From the NCBI RefSeq assembly GCF_004016515.1, contig NZ_SACT01000002.1, forward strand, positions 806,001 to 870,000: a stretch of DNA of 64,000 nt, written 5' to 3'. A model generated the notes under the pieces. The model was not told the origin of the DNA, did not search any database, and was given only the letters and a program-made list of their open reading frames with translations. This DNA comes from Rubrivivax albus. GTDB lineage: Bacteria > Pseudomonadota > Gammaproteobacteria > Burkholderiales > Burkholderiaceae_C. Below are positions 38,473 through 47,549 of the stretch, piece by piece (positions within the stretch are counted from its first letter, which is position 1; every line of letters starts with the position of its first letter). The translations under genes were made by a program, and so were the position numbers.

Positions 38473-39891
38473 GAGATTGGAGCCAACACATTCACCAACC
38501 AAGCCCTGAACACGCTGTTCAACTTCAGCGTTCGGCCCTTACCCAAGTACGACACGTCTTGGCCGGTCGTGCTTCGGACGGACGCGGCGTTTCCGTCCAT
38601 TGAACGAACTGCGCGGGCAGGCGATGCGCGTGACGTCCGAGACGTCTGCGATCTCTGGATCACCGACCCGCCCTATGCTGATGCCGTTAACTACCACGAG
38701 CTGGGCGACTACTTCCTTACGTGGCACGAGACGCAGCTCGCTAGCGTATTCCCCGACTGGGCGCCCGACGCCCGCGCTGAACTTGCAGTGCGTGGCAGCG
38801 GTGATGATTTCCGGCGCTCGATGGTCGACGTCTACAGAAACTTGACCCAACACATGCCCGACAACGGGCTCCAACTGGTGATGTTCACTCACCAGAATCC
38901 ATCTGTTTGGGCTGACCTGGGCATGATCCTATGGGCCGCCGGTTTGAAGGCCACGGCCGCTTGGACCATCAGCACAGAGACCGAGGCCGGGGGAATCAAG
39001 AAGGGCAACTACGTGCAGGGCACGGTGTGCTTGGTCCTCCGCAAGCGCATCGGCAATGAGCCCGGCTTCCTCGACGAGGTCTACCCGCTGGTCGAAGACG
39101 AGGTCAAGCGCCAGATCGCCAGCATGCAGTCACTGGACGAAGGGGGCGAACCCAACTTCAACGACGCCGACTACCAGCTTGCCGCCTACGCCGCAGCGCT
39201 GAAGGTGCTGACGCAGTACGGCAACCTCGACGGCCGCGATGTCGAGCACGAAGTGTTTGCGGTGCGCGCCAAGGGTGACAAGAGCGACTTCCAGACCGTG
39301 ATCGAGCGCGCGCTGGTGATCGCCTGCGACGCACTGGTGCCCCGCGGGCTGGAAGCCGTCTGGCGCGAACTGACGCTGGCCGAGCGCTACTACCTGCGCG
39401 CGCTGGACATCGAAAGCCGCGGCGAACGCCGGCAGGGCATGTACGAGGAACTGGCCCGCGGCTTTGGCGTCACCGACATCAAGCCGCTGCTGATGAGCGA
39501 CAAGGCCAACGGCGCGCGCATGCACACGGCCAGCGGCTTTGGCGCTTCCACGCTAGGCGCAGCAGCCGGCGGGACGGTTGGCGGCAACGCAGCGCTACCG
39601 GCGCGCCGCGGCCGCGCGGCTGCCGCCGGCCCGCATCCGTTCGCTACCGCTCCACTGCGCCAACTGTTGTTCGCGGTGCGTGAAACGGCCGTGGCCGACC
39701 TGGATCCTGAGCTCGGGCGCCAGTATCTGCGCGACACCTTCGGCCAGGGCTACTGGGCGCTGCGCGAGCGCTTCGTCGGCCTGCTCGACTGGCTGTCCGC
39801 GCTCGGCAACGCGGCGGGCATGGCCGAATGGGCGGAAGACTCGCAGGCGGCGCGCATCCTCGCCGGCCGTTTGCGCAACGACCACGCTTGA
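38473..39891 (+). pseudogene. DUF1156 DNA methyltransferase, C-terminal half (IS-interrupted)
   Basis: Codons 470-942 of the original gene continue in frame here: EIGANTFTNQALNTLFNFSV and then the catalytic motif DLWITDPPYADAVNYHELGD with DPPY at 534-537. A C-terminal region of about 250 residues follows, with an Ala/Gly-rich stretch near 845. The joined gene (35602-37008 plus 38473-39891) is 941 residues with no stop. As it stands the half could be translated from ATG 38470, or from starts inside the IS end, but would lack motif I. The helicase gene begins 13 bp after its stop. Confidence 0.9.
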
Positions 39892-39904
39892 GCGGCCGCA
39901 AGCG

Positions 39905-42703
39905 ATGCTGCGCCATTCGAGCCGCCGACAGAGCCTGGACCGTTCGGTGCTCGCCCAGCGACTGGTGGGGGCGGTGAGCTACGACCGCATCGCCGGCTAC
40001 TTCCGCAGCAGCCTGTTCGAGGTGGCGGGCGAGGCGCTGCAGCAGGTGAAGGGGCCGGTGCGCATCGTCTGCAACTCCGACCTCGACCCGCAAGACCTGG
40101 TGACCGCTGCGGCTGCGCAGGCCGCGCTGCGCCGGAGTTGGTGCGCCGGCCAGCCCGAAGCCGCTCCACCTTCGGCGCTGCCGCGCTACCAGGCCCTGTT
40201 CGAGGCGCTCACGTCCAAGCGCATTGAGGTGCGTGTGCTGCCCGACGAGGCGTTCGGGCTGATCCACGGCAAGGCCGGTGTCGTCAGGCGCGCCGACGGC
40301 ACGGCGACAGCGTTCCTGGGCAGCGTGAACGAGAGCGCCTCGGCCTGGAAGCTCAACTACGAGCTGCTGTGGGAGGACGACTCGCCCGAGACGGTGGCCT
40401 GGGTGCAGGAGGAGTTCGACGCGCTGTGGAACGACCCGCGCGCGATGGACCTGGCCGTGTGCCCGTTCATCGCGCAGGACGTGCAACGCATCGCCACACG
40501 GCGCGTGATCGAGCCACCCGAGTGGAAGGCTGGGGGTAACGAGCAGACCGCCGCCGCGGCTGCCGCGGTCGAAACGCCGGTGTACCGTCGCGAGCAGGGG
40601 CTGTGGCCGCACCAGAAGTACTTCGCGCAACTGGCGTTGCAGCGTCACCGCCTTGGCGGCGCGCGGCTTGTGCTGGCCGACCAGGTGGGCCTAGGCAAGA
40701 CAGTGCAACTGGCGATGGCCGCGCTGCTCATGGCGCTGGACGATCCGGACGGCGGCCCTGTGCTGGTGCTGGCGCCCAAGCCGCTGCTGCAGCAGTGGCA
40801 GGGCGAGTTGATGGAGCTGCTGCGGCTGCCTTCGGCCCGCTGGAATGGCCGCACCTGGGTGGACGAGAACGACTTGGAGTACCCGTCGGACGGAGTTCGC
40901 TCGCTCGGCAAGTGCCCGCGGCGCATTGGCCTTGTGTCGCAGGGACTCGTGGTGCGTGGCCAGCACGAGGTGCTGCAACGCTTGCTGGAGCGGCGCTACA
41001 CCTGCGTGATCGTCGACGAGTCGCATCGTGCCCGCCGCCGCAACATCCCCAAGGTCGACGCCGGGCCTGACGAGGTTGACGAGCGGGCCGACCCGAACAA
41101 GCTGATGGCGTTCCTGAAGGAGATCGGCCCGCGCACGAAGAGCATGCTGCTGGCCACCGCGACGCCGGTGCAGTTGCATCCGGTGGAGGCTTGGGATCTG
41201 CTGGACATCCTTTCCCAGGGTAACGACGGCGTGCTCGGCGGGTGGACACGATCCAGCCCCTGGTTTCGGGCTGCCCACTGCCTGGATGTTGCCACCGGGG
41301 TGGCTCAGGTGCCGACCGAGGCGCGGAGCGGCTGGGAGTACGTGCGCGACCCGCTGCCAGCGCGAGCCGAGGGCACGCCGTTCGACCGCATCCGCCGCAG
41401 CATCGACGCCGACGACCGAGACTGGCAGTTCACGCCCGAGACACTCGACAAGCTCTCTCCGGCCATCCGCCGCGTGCAGTTACAGAACGGCGCGCTGCCC
41501 GGCTACGGTGAGCAGTTCAATCCCCTGCTGCGCTGCATTGTGCGGCGCACTCGCGGCTATCTGGAGTCGACCATCAATCCGGCAACAGGCGGCTATTTCC
41601 TGCCCAAGGTGACGGTGCGGCTGTTCGGCGAGGATGCGGACGATGCGGTGACGCTGGGTGGGTATCTGCGTGACGCCTATGAGGAGGCCGAAGTCTTCTG
41701 CCGGCTGTTGCAGCAGCGGGTGCGGGGGGCAGGCTTCTTCAAGACGCTGCTGCTGCGGCGCCTGGGCAGCTCGATGGAGGCCGGGCGCGTCACGGTGACG
41801 AAGCTGCTGGGGGCGGCGCCGGACGAGCCGAGCGACGAGGACGATGACGACATCGACGACGACGCGGCCGACGATGGCGACAACCCCGCCGCGCATCGCG
41901 CACCGTCGGACTTCAAGGACTTCACGAAGGCGGAAGTTGCCTCGCTGAGCCGTTGCCTGGAACTGCTGCGACAGGGTGGCAACCGCGACCCGAAGCTCGA
42001 CGCCGTGCTGGGCTACCTGTTCGGCGGCCGGGAAAGCGGTGGCGAACGCTGGATCGATCGCGGTTGCATCCTCTTCTCGCAGTACTACGACACCGTTCGC
42101 TGGGTGGGCGACGAACTCGCGCAGCGTCCGGATATGTCTGGGCTCGAGATTGGCTTGTATGCCGGCAGTGGCCGGTCGGGGCTTTGGAGCGGCGGTCGTT
42201 TCCAGCGATGCGACCGGGAGTTGCTGAAGGCGCGCGTGCGTGCCGGTGAGCTGAAGGTGCTGCTGGGCACCGATGCGGCATCGGAGGGCCTGAACCTGCA
42301 GCGCCTGGGCACCTTGATCAACATCGACCTGCCGTGGAACCCGACGCGACTGGAGCAGCGCAAGGGACGCATCCAGCGCATCGGCCAGGCGCGCAGTGAG
42401 GTCTGGATCGCCAACCTGCGCTACCGCGGCTCCGTGGAGGACCGGGTGCACCAGGTGCTGGCGGAACGCCTTGAAGCCATCCACCAAGTGTTCGGACAAA
42501 TTCCGGACACGCTGGAGGATGTTTGGGTGCGCATCGCGTTGGACGGCGAGCAGGAGGCGATGCGGTTGATCGACCGCACGACGGCCACGCGCAATCCGTT
42601 CGATGCGAAGTACAGCAAGGTCGAGGACGCGGACTGGGAGACCTGTTCACTGGTGCTCGACCCGATCGCAGTCAAGGAGCAACTGTCCCGAGGTTGGTCG
42701 TGA
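39905..42703 (+). CDS. Anti-phage PLD-SNF2 helicase
   Basis: The 932-residue protein fuses a phospholipase D-like domain (residues 1-190; H121 and K123 in LIHGKAGVV, then FLGSVNESASAW at 138-149) to a SNF2-type helicase: Walker A QVGLGKT about 260-267, DESH box near 371-374, motif III LLATATP, an acidic linker of Asp/Glu at about 643-662, and helicase-C motifs ILFSQYYDT, TDAASEGLNLQ and QRKGRIQRIGQAR. DISARM also pairs a PLD protein and an SNF2 helicase, though as separate genes. Here one HKD half suggests a dimeric nuclease. It is likely the effector that acts on unmodified DNA. Confidence 0.88.
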   Translation: MLRHSSRRQSLDRSVLAQRLVGAVSYDRIAGYFRSSLFEVAGEALQQVKGPVRIVCNSDLDPQDLVTAAAAQAALRRSWCAGQPEAAPPSALPRYQALFEALTSKRIEVRVLPDEAFGLIHGKAGVVRRADGTATAFLGSVNESASAWKLNYELLWEDDSPETVAWVQEEFDALWNDPRAMDLAVCPFIAQDVQRIATRRVIEPPEWKAGGNEQTAAAAAAVETPVYRREQGLWPHQKYFAQLALQRHRLGGARLVLADQVGLGKTVQLAMAALLMALDDPDGGPVLVLAPKPLLQQWQGELMELLRLPSARWNGRTWVDENDLEYPSDGVRSLGKCPRRIGLVSQGLVVRGQHEVLQRLLERRYTCVIVDESHRARRRNIPKVDAGPDEVDERADPNKLMAFLKEIGPRTKSMLLATATPVQLHPVEAWDLLDILSQGNDGVLGGWTRSSPWFRAAHCLDVATGVAQVPTEARSGWEYVRDPLPARAEGTPFDRIRRSIDADDRDWQFTPETLDKLSPAIRRVQLQNGALPGYGEQFNPLLRCIVRRTRGYLESTINPATGGYFLPKVTVRLFGEDADDAVTLGGYLRDAYEEAEVFCRLLQQRVRGAGFFKTLLLRRLGSSMEAGRVTVTKLLGAAPDEPSDEDDDDIDDDAADDGDNPAAHRAPSDFKDFTKAEVASLSRCLELLRQGGNRDPKLDAVLGYLFGGRESGGERWIDRGCILFSQYYDTVRWVGDELAQRPDMSGLEIGLYAGSGRSGLWSGGRFQRCDRELLKARVRAGELKVLLGTDAASEGLNLQRLGTLINIDLPWNPTRLEQRKGRIQRIGQARSEVWIANLRYRGSVEDRVHQVLAERLEAIHQVFGQIPDTLEDVWVRIALDGEQEAMRLIDRTTATRNPFDAKYSKVEDADWETCSLVLDPIAVKEQLSRGWS

Positions 42704-44055
42704 CTTCGGGTCGGCGTGGGCCGAACGCCAAAGCGGAACCTCCGTACTCGCGGGCCGTGTTCGAGCGGCTTCGAGAAACTCTCGACGTGCAGTTTCGGGG
42801 GGACTCAGTCGTCGCGGGCGATGACGGCTACATCAAGCCGAACTACGAACTTCGGGATGATGGCGCGTGGCTGCGCGCGAACGACGTTGAGGACTCGTTC
42901 AACTGGACGCCCGCCTGCGACGTGGCGGCTGCCCATGACGGCCCAGATCCCCTGACCACGCCAGCACTGCCGTTTCCCTTCACCGCGCGGCAGCTTGCGG
43001 CATTCATGCTGGACGGCTGGGGCTGGTTTCTGCACCAAAGATTTGTCGGCGACGACGGGCTGCTGGATGTCGAGACGGCGCAAGCGCTGCTGGGAGGTGT
43101 TCGCGATGCGAAGCCACGCGAGGCGATCGAAGCGGCGCTCGCCGCTCTGGTGCAGGCGCGCCATTTCGTCGGCGAGCCGGACGCCGAATTGGCCAAGGCA
43201 GAGAAGGTCGCAGCGAGTACGTTTGACGCACTAAACGCCAAAGCCGAGAAACTGCACGACTGGCGCGCGAAGGGCATCAGCGAGCAGGAGCGTGACGCGC
43301 GCGTGCAGCGACGCAACGCGATGACGGATTCCGCGAAGGCTGCTCTGAGGCAAGCTCAAACCGCCCAGCACGAGGACCACAAGGCTTGGCGCAGCAGGAT
43401 GGTCTTGTGGCTGCTGGGCGCGGGCGACAGAAAATACTCGCGTGACGAGTGGCAGGCCCTGCTGAAGCTGGAGCAGGCATCCGCCTGGCTCGCCGGACAT
43501 GCGCCCGATCCTTCGCCGGAAGAAAAGCGGGAAGAGTTGATCGGCTGGTACGACGCGACCGTGAGAGCCGACTACTGGTTCGGGATTTCGAGTGTCACTG
43601 CGGTCGAAGCGGCACAACTCCTGTCTTGCGAGAACCCGCACGACCCAGATTCCGCGAACTGGCTCGAGACGACGACTGAGCACTTGAACCCGGAGGCGAA
43701 GCGCGAGCTGTTGCGCGGCTTTGACGACGAGGGCGGCAAACGATCGTTGACCGAGTGGCTGCAATGCGCCAAGAGCAGGGGATGGCGGTACGACCCGTGG
43801 ATCGAGCACTACATCGCGGCGAGGGGTGACTCGCTGCCGTGCCCCACAAGAGGGGTGCCAGCAGAGGAGACAAGCCAAGCGCAGCGACAGGCGCGGCGGT
43901 ATCAGATGTGCGTCGATGCTGGCCTGGTTATGCCAACGAACGACTACGCGAGTCTGCCGCGCGGTATCAGTGCCTTGGCTAAACAGGAAGGCATCACGCG
44001 GCAGGCGTTCTCTGAGGACGTGAAGGCCCACATACGCCGACTGAACGGCAGGTAG
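42700..44055 (+). CDS. Unrecognised fifth protein of the defence operon
   Basis: GTG 42700 overlaps the helicase stop (GTGA), so it is translationally coupled and belongs to the operon. The 451 residues show no family I recognise. A globular N-terminal part (RAVFERLRETLDVQFRGDS, with LAAFMLDGWGWFLHQRF) leads to a helical Lys/Ala/Glu-rich stretch (about 165-240) and a C-terminal part ending in a short helix-turn-helix-like segment (SALAKQEGITRQAFSEDVKAHIRRL). No membrane or signal segments are seen. A DNA-binding, adaptor or effector role is possible but not shown. Confidence 0.75.
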   Translation: MTSGRRGPNAKAEPPYSRAVFERLRETLDVQFRGDSVVAGDDGYIKPNYELRDDGAWLRANDVEDSFNWTPACDVAAAHDGPDPLTTPALPFPFTARQLAAFMLDGWGWFLHQRFVGDDGLLDVETAQALLGGVRDAKPREAIEAALAALVQARHFVGEPDAELAKAEKVAASTFDALNAKAEKLHDWRAKGISEQERDARVQRRNAMTDSAKAALRQAQTAQHEDHKAWRSRMVLWLLGAGDRKYSRDEWQALLKLEQASAWLAGHAPDPSPEEKREELIGWYDATVRADYWFGISSVTAVEAAQLLSCENPHDPDSANWLETTTEHLNPEAKRELLRGFDDEGGKRSLTEWLQCAKSRGWRYDPWIEHYIAARGDSLPCPTRGVPAEETSQAQRQARRYQMCVDAGLVMPTNDYASLPRGISALAKQEGITRQAFSEDVKAHIRRLNGR

Positions 44056-44087
44056 TCGGCAGGCAAACGGCAGGCGCCTACCTGCCG
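44046..44087. repeat. 11-bp phased CGGCAGG repeats and inverted repeat after the defence operon
   Basis: CGGCAGG occurs at 44046, 44057 and 44068, an exact 11-bp step, and CTACCTGCCG (44078-44087) is the inverse of CGGCAGGTAG (44046-44055). The block starts at the stop codon of the last defence gene and precedes the AlpA/replication module. It could be a terminator stem, or phased binding sites for AlpA or the replication proteins. Confidence 0.6.
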
Positions 44088-44154
44088 AGTTCTGCCAAAC
44101 AGTGCGAAGCCATGTGTTCCCGGACGGGCCGGGGACGCCTTACCAAGGCGATAC

Positions 44155-44418
44155 ATGGCACACGAACTGGAAGCCGCAATGATCCTGCGGCGCAAGCAAG
44201 TCGAGGCCGCCGGCTGCGGCAGCCGTTCGACGATCTACCTGCGCATCGAGCAGGGCCTGTTTCCTAGGCCGGTCAAGCTCGGCGCGCGGGCAGTGGGTTG
44301 GCCGGCGCGCGAGGTGGCCGCGATCAACGCGGCGCGGATTGCCGGCAAGTCCGACGACGACATCCGCAAGCTGGTGCAGCGATTGCACGCGTCGCGCTGC
44401 GACGGGGCTATGCCATGA
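44155..44418 (+). CDS. AlpA family regulator/excisionase-like protein
   Basis: The 87-residue protein has the AlpA winged helix-turn-helix: ILRRKQVEAAGCGSRSTIYLRIEQGLFPRPVKLGARAVGWPAREV, with the typical W-E/R tail. AlpA proteins activate integrase genes or act as recombination directionality factors in P4-like elements. Here it heads the replication module and overlaps the next gene (ATGA). It is the best candidate for controlling excision from mnmE. Confidence 0.85.
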   Translation: MAHELEAAMILRRKQVEAAGCGSRSTIYLRIEQGLFPRPVKLGARAVGWPAREVAAINAARIAGKSDDDIRKLVQRLHASRCDGAMP

Positions 44419-44690
44419 CGGCGCTCCACAAAGGCGAAAGCCCGGTGGGGGCCGGGCTGACGCGGGAACAGAGCAATGCGGACGACCTGCATTCTGCCAA
44501 GGTGCGCGGCTCTGCGCACGCGCTGCGCGTGATCGAAGGCGAGCGCAAGGCCCACGAGTACCTGGCGCGGTTGCAGGCCAGCCAAGCCGACCCCGACGAG
44601 CTGGCGCTGATCGTTGCCATGCTCTACGGTGCGGCACTTCGGGGCTTCTGCCGCGTGCTGGCCAAGGCGCTGGGGGTCAACCATGCATGA
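44415..44690 (+). CDS. Hypothetical protein of P4-like module
   Basis: ATG 44415 overlaps the AlpA stop; 91 residues. The middle is helical (SAKVRGSAHALRVIEGERKA), the end hydrophobic-helical (LIVAMLYGAALRGFCRVLAKAL). No family recognised. Its stop overlaps the primase start, so it is part of the operon. Confidence 0.6.
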   Translation: MTALHKGESPVGAGLTREQSNADDLHSAKVRGSAHALRVIEGERKAHEYLARLQASQADPDELALIVAMLYGAALRGFCRVLAKALGVNHA

Positions 44691-45648
44691 CCCCGCGCAA
44701 GCCTTCAAGGCGGCGATCCTGGCAACGCTGGGCAATGCGCCAGAGGCGATCGAGCCCGGCAAATTGCATCGCTTTCCCACCTCGGACAAGCGTGGCGACA
44801 ACGCGGGATGGTGCAAGCTCTTCGCCGACTGCCGTGGCGGCGTGTTTGGCTGCTACCGGGCCGGGATGTCGGAGACTTGGCGTGCCGACCGCGATCGACC
44901 AATGACGCGCCAGCAGCGCGCCGAGTTGGCGCGGCAGATTGCCGACGCAACGGTCGAGCGCGAACGCCAGCAGCGCCAGCAGTGGGCCGGCAACGGCCGG
45001 CGCATTGCCAAGCTGCAGGCCGAACTGGTTCCTCTGGTGCCAGGTGACCCGGTGACGCTGTACCTGAAGCGCCGGGGCTTCGGCGGGGTGTGGCCGCTGC
45101 CGGCATCCCTGCGCCTGCATCGCGCGCTGCCCTACTGGACCGAAGAAGGCGAAAAGCTGGGTACGTTCCCGGCGATGGTGGCGCCGTTGGTAACGACGGG
45201 TGGCCGAGTCGTCGCGCTGCACCGCACGTATCTGACGGCTGACGGCCGCAAGGCGGACGTGCCGACCGTCAAGAAGCTGACCGCAACGGCGGGGCCGCTG
45301 GCCGGCGCCTTCATCCCCTTGCACGCACCGCAGCGCGGTGTGATCGGCATGGCCGAGGGCATCGAAACCGCGCTGGCCGCGTGGCTGGCATCGGGCGTGC
45401 CGACGGTGGCCGCCTACTCGGCGGGCAACCTCGCGGCGTGGCAGTGGCCGGCTGGCGTGCAGCGCGTGGTGATCTTCGCGGACAACGACCGTGCCGGCCG
45501 GGAAGCGGCGGACACACTGAAAGCCCGTGTCCTGGCCGCCGGCCTGCGTTGCGCGGTGCTGACGCCGACCGACGACGGCGCTGATTGGTGTGACGTGTGG
45601 GCACAGCGCGGCGCGGTCACTGTCGCGGCCTCGGAGGCCGCAGCATGA
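44683..45648 (+). CDS. Toprim-domain primase/helicase-like protein
   Basis: ATG 44683 gives 321 residues. The N-terminal part has the phage-primase start with Cys44, Cys50 and Cys57 (WCKLFADCRGGVFGCYRAG). The Toprim domain follows at about 215-300 with Glu225/Glu228 (MAEGIETALAAW) and the D-x-D pair Asp267/Asp269 (VVIFADNDRAGREAAD). This resembles the primase part of P4 alpha-type replication proteins. Together with the helicase downstream (4-nt overlap) it would replicate the excised element. Confidence 0.85.
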   Translation: MHDPAQAFKAAILATLGNAPEAIEPGKLHRFPTSDKRGDNAGWCKLFADCRGGVFGCYRAGMSETWRADRDRPMTRQQRAELARQIADATVERERQQRQQWAGNGRRIAKLQAELVPLVPGDPVTLYLKRRGFGGVWPLPASLRLHRALPYWTEEGEKLGTFPAMVAPLVTTGGRVVALHRTYLTADGRKADVPTVKKLTATAGPLAGAFIPLHAPQRGVIGMAEGIETALAAWLASGVPTVAAYSAGNLAAWQWPAGVQRVVIFADNDRAGREAADTLKARVLAAGLRCAVLTPTDDGADWCDVWAQRGAVTVAASEAAA

Positions 45649-47549
45649 ATGCGCTGTTGAACGACCTGACGCTGATCGCGACAGCAGCCGACCCGGCAGT
45701 GTTGGACGCGGTGCAAGAGCAGGATGCCGAAAGGACCACCGCCGCTGCCGACGCTGTGGTTGTGAAGGCCGAAGCCGGCGACATCGGCGCGCCGTTTGAG
45801 TCCGTGGCATTGGCGACGCTGCGCAGTCTGAAGGCGCAAGACCTCGCGGGTTGGGTGCGGCTGCGAGAGCGGCTGAAGCGAGCCGGTGTGGGCGTCACCG
45901 AGCTGGACAGGCAACTGCGTCACGGCGACGGCGCACCGCCGGATGAAGACGAGTCTGTGGCTGACCGGTTGATCGCACTGGCGCGCAGTCAGTGCGGGTT
46001 CATGCATGACGCGCAGCGTGAACCCTATGCCGTGTTCGAGGCGTCCGGCGCACGTCAGGTGCATGGGGTGTTGTCCAGTGGCTTCAGCGACTACCTGAGC
46101 CACGCCTACTACACCCAGCACGACCGCGCGCCGACCGAGCAGTCCCTGAAGGTGGCGCTGGCAACGCTGCGTGGGCAAGCCCAGTTCGAGGGCGAAGCCT
46201 GCGAGGTGTTCACCCGCATTGCCAAGACCGAGTCGGGCTACTGGCTGGATCTGTGCAATGACGCTTGGCAGTGCGTGCAGGTGACGGCGACTGGCTGGGC
46301 CGTTGTCGCTGGCGCTGGCGCCCCGCTGTTCACCCGCAGCGCATCCATGCGACCGTTGCCGGTGCCCGAGCGCGGCGGCACGCTGGATGCGCTGTGGCCG
46401 CTGGTCAACGTCCCGGCAGCCGACCGCCTGATGGTACTGGCCTGGATGCTGGAATGCCTGCGCTCAGACACCCCGCATGTGGTGCTGGAACTCGTGGGCG
46501 AGCAGGGCAGCGCCAAGAGTTCGACACAGCGGGCGCTGCGGCGGCTGATCGACCCGAATCAGGCTGACCTGCGGGCCGCGCCGAAGTCCGTGGAGGACGT
46601 GTGGATCGCGGCGCGCAACTCGCACATGGTGAGCCTGGAAAACTTGAGCCATCTGCATCCGCAGTATCAGGACGCGCTGTGCGTGCTGGCCACCGGCGGT
46701 GGCTACTCGGCGCGCACGCTCTACACCAACGCCGAGGAAACCATCCTCGAACTGCGCAAGCCCATCGTGCTGAACGGGATCAGCGTGATCGTGACGGCGC
46801 AAGACCTGTTGGACCGGTGCCTGCATCTCGACCTGCCGACCATCCAGCAGCGCGAGCTCGCCGGCGCCATGGAGGCGCGGTTCGAGGCCGCGCAGCCGGC
46901 GCTGCTGGGCGCGCTGCTCGACCTGTTCGTCAAGGTTCTGGCGATGTTGCCCAGCGTGCAGATTCCGCCCGAGCAGCGGCCGCGCATGGCCGACTTCGCG
47001 GCGTTGGGCGAAGCGGTGTTCAGGGTTCACGGCGAACCGGCCGGCGCCTTCCTGGCCCGGTACAACGCGATGCGCGAGGACGGCGTGAGGCGGACCATTG
47101 ATGCGTCACCTGTGGGCGCTGCGCTGGCCGCGTATCTGGCCGACGTGCCCGGCGGCTTCAACGGCACGTTGTCCGAACTGCTCGACCGCCTGGACCGCTA
47201 TCGCCCGCATGGCGAAGCCTGGCCGCGTACGGCGAAGGGGCTGGGCGATGCGCTGCGGCGGTTGGCACCTGCGCTGCGGCTGATCGGTTTCGAGTGCAAG
47301 AGCCTGCCCAAGACCGGCGGCGTGATCCGGTGGCACATTCTTTCCAGGCCCCAGCCGGCAGAACCATGTCCTGCAAGTCCTGCAAGTCCTGCCGGCCCGG
47401 AGTCCGCCACGCCCAAGCCGGCAGGATCGGGCCCCGTAGCAGGACATGCAAGACATCCAGGACATGGACCTGAGAGTCAGGCTCGCGGGAAAGTTGTGCC
47501 GCTGCCTCAAGTCGCAGCGGTGGCCGACGACGGCGGCGAGGTCTTCTGA
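45645..47549 (+). CDS. D5/P4 alpha-like replication helicase
   Basis: The 634-residue ATPase starts at ATG 45645 inside the primase stop. Walker A is GEQGSAKSS at 285-293, Walker B appears as IAARNSHMVSLENLSHL (about 323-339), and arginine-finger-like and sensor motifs follow (DRCLHLDLPTI). The N-terminal 200 residues are a lineage-specific domain. The last 60 residues are Pro/Ala/Gly-rich and disordered, and their DNA carries repeated 9-mers. With the primase it forms a P4 alpha-like replication pair, split into two genes here. Confidence 0.83.
   Translation: MNALLNDLTLIATAADPAVLDAVQEQDAERTTAAADAVVVKAEAGDIGAPFESVALATLRSLKAQDLAGWVRLRERLKRAGVGVTELDRQLRHGDGAPPDEDESVADRLIALARSQCGFMHDAQREPYAVFEASGARQVHGVLSSGFSDYLSHAYYTQHDRAPTEQSLKVALATLRGQAQFEGEACEVFTRIAKTESGYWLDLCNDAWQCVQVTATGWAVVAGAGAPLFTRSASMRPLPVPERGGTLDALWPLVNVPAADRLMVLAWMLECLRSDTPHVVLELVGEQGSAKSSTQRALRRLIDPNQADLRAAPKSVEDVWIAARNSHMVSLENLSHLHPQYQDALCVLATGGGYSARTLYTNAEETILELRKPIVLNGISVIVTAQDLLDRCLHLDLPTIQQRELAGAMEARFEAAQPALLGALLDLFVKVLAMLPSVQIPPEQRPRMADFAALGEAVFRVHGEPAGAFLARYNAMREDGVRRTIDASPVGAALAAYLADVPGGFNGTLSELLDRLDRYRPHGEAWPRTAKGLGDALRRLAPALRLIGFECKSLPKTGGVIRWHILSRPQPAEPCPASPASPAGPESATPKPAGSGPVAGHARHPGHGPESQARGKVVPLPQVAAVADDGGEVF
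47365..47466. repeat. Iteron-like 9-mer cluster in the 3' end of the helicase gene
   Basis: CATGTCCTG at 47365-47373 is inverse to CAGGACATG at 47440-47448 and 47458-47466. GTCCTGCAA is tandemly repeated at 47368 and 47377, with a partial third copy at 47386. The protein here is low-complexity (PASPASPAGP), so the DNA may be under its own selection. In satellite P4 similar repeats in ori and crr bind the alpha replication protein. Confidence 0.55.

Noticed and set aside
31812..44055. Classical DISARM or BREX system
   Set aside because: No DrmA/DrmB (DUF1998), no PglZ or BrxC; the gene set is DUF499/DUF3780/DUF1156 instead.
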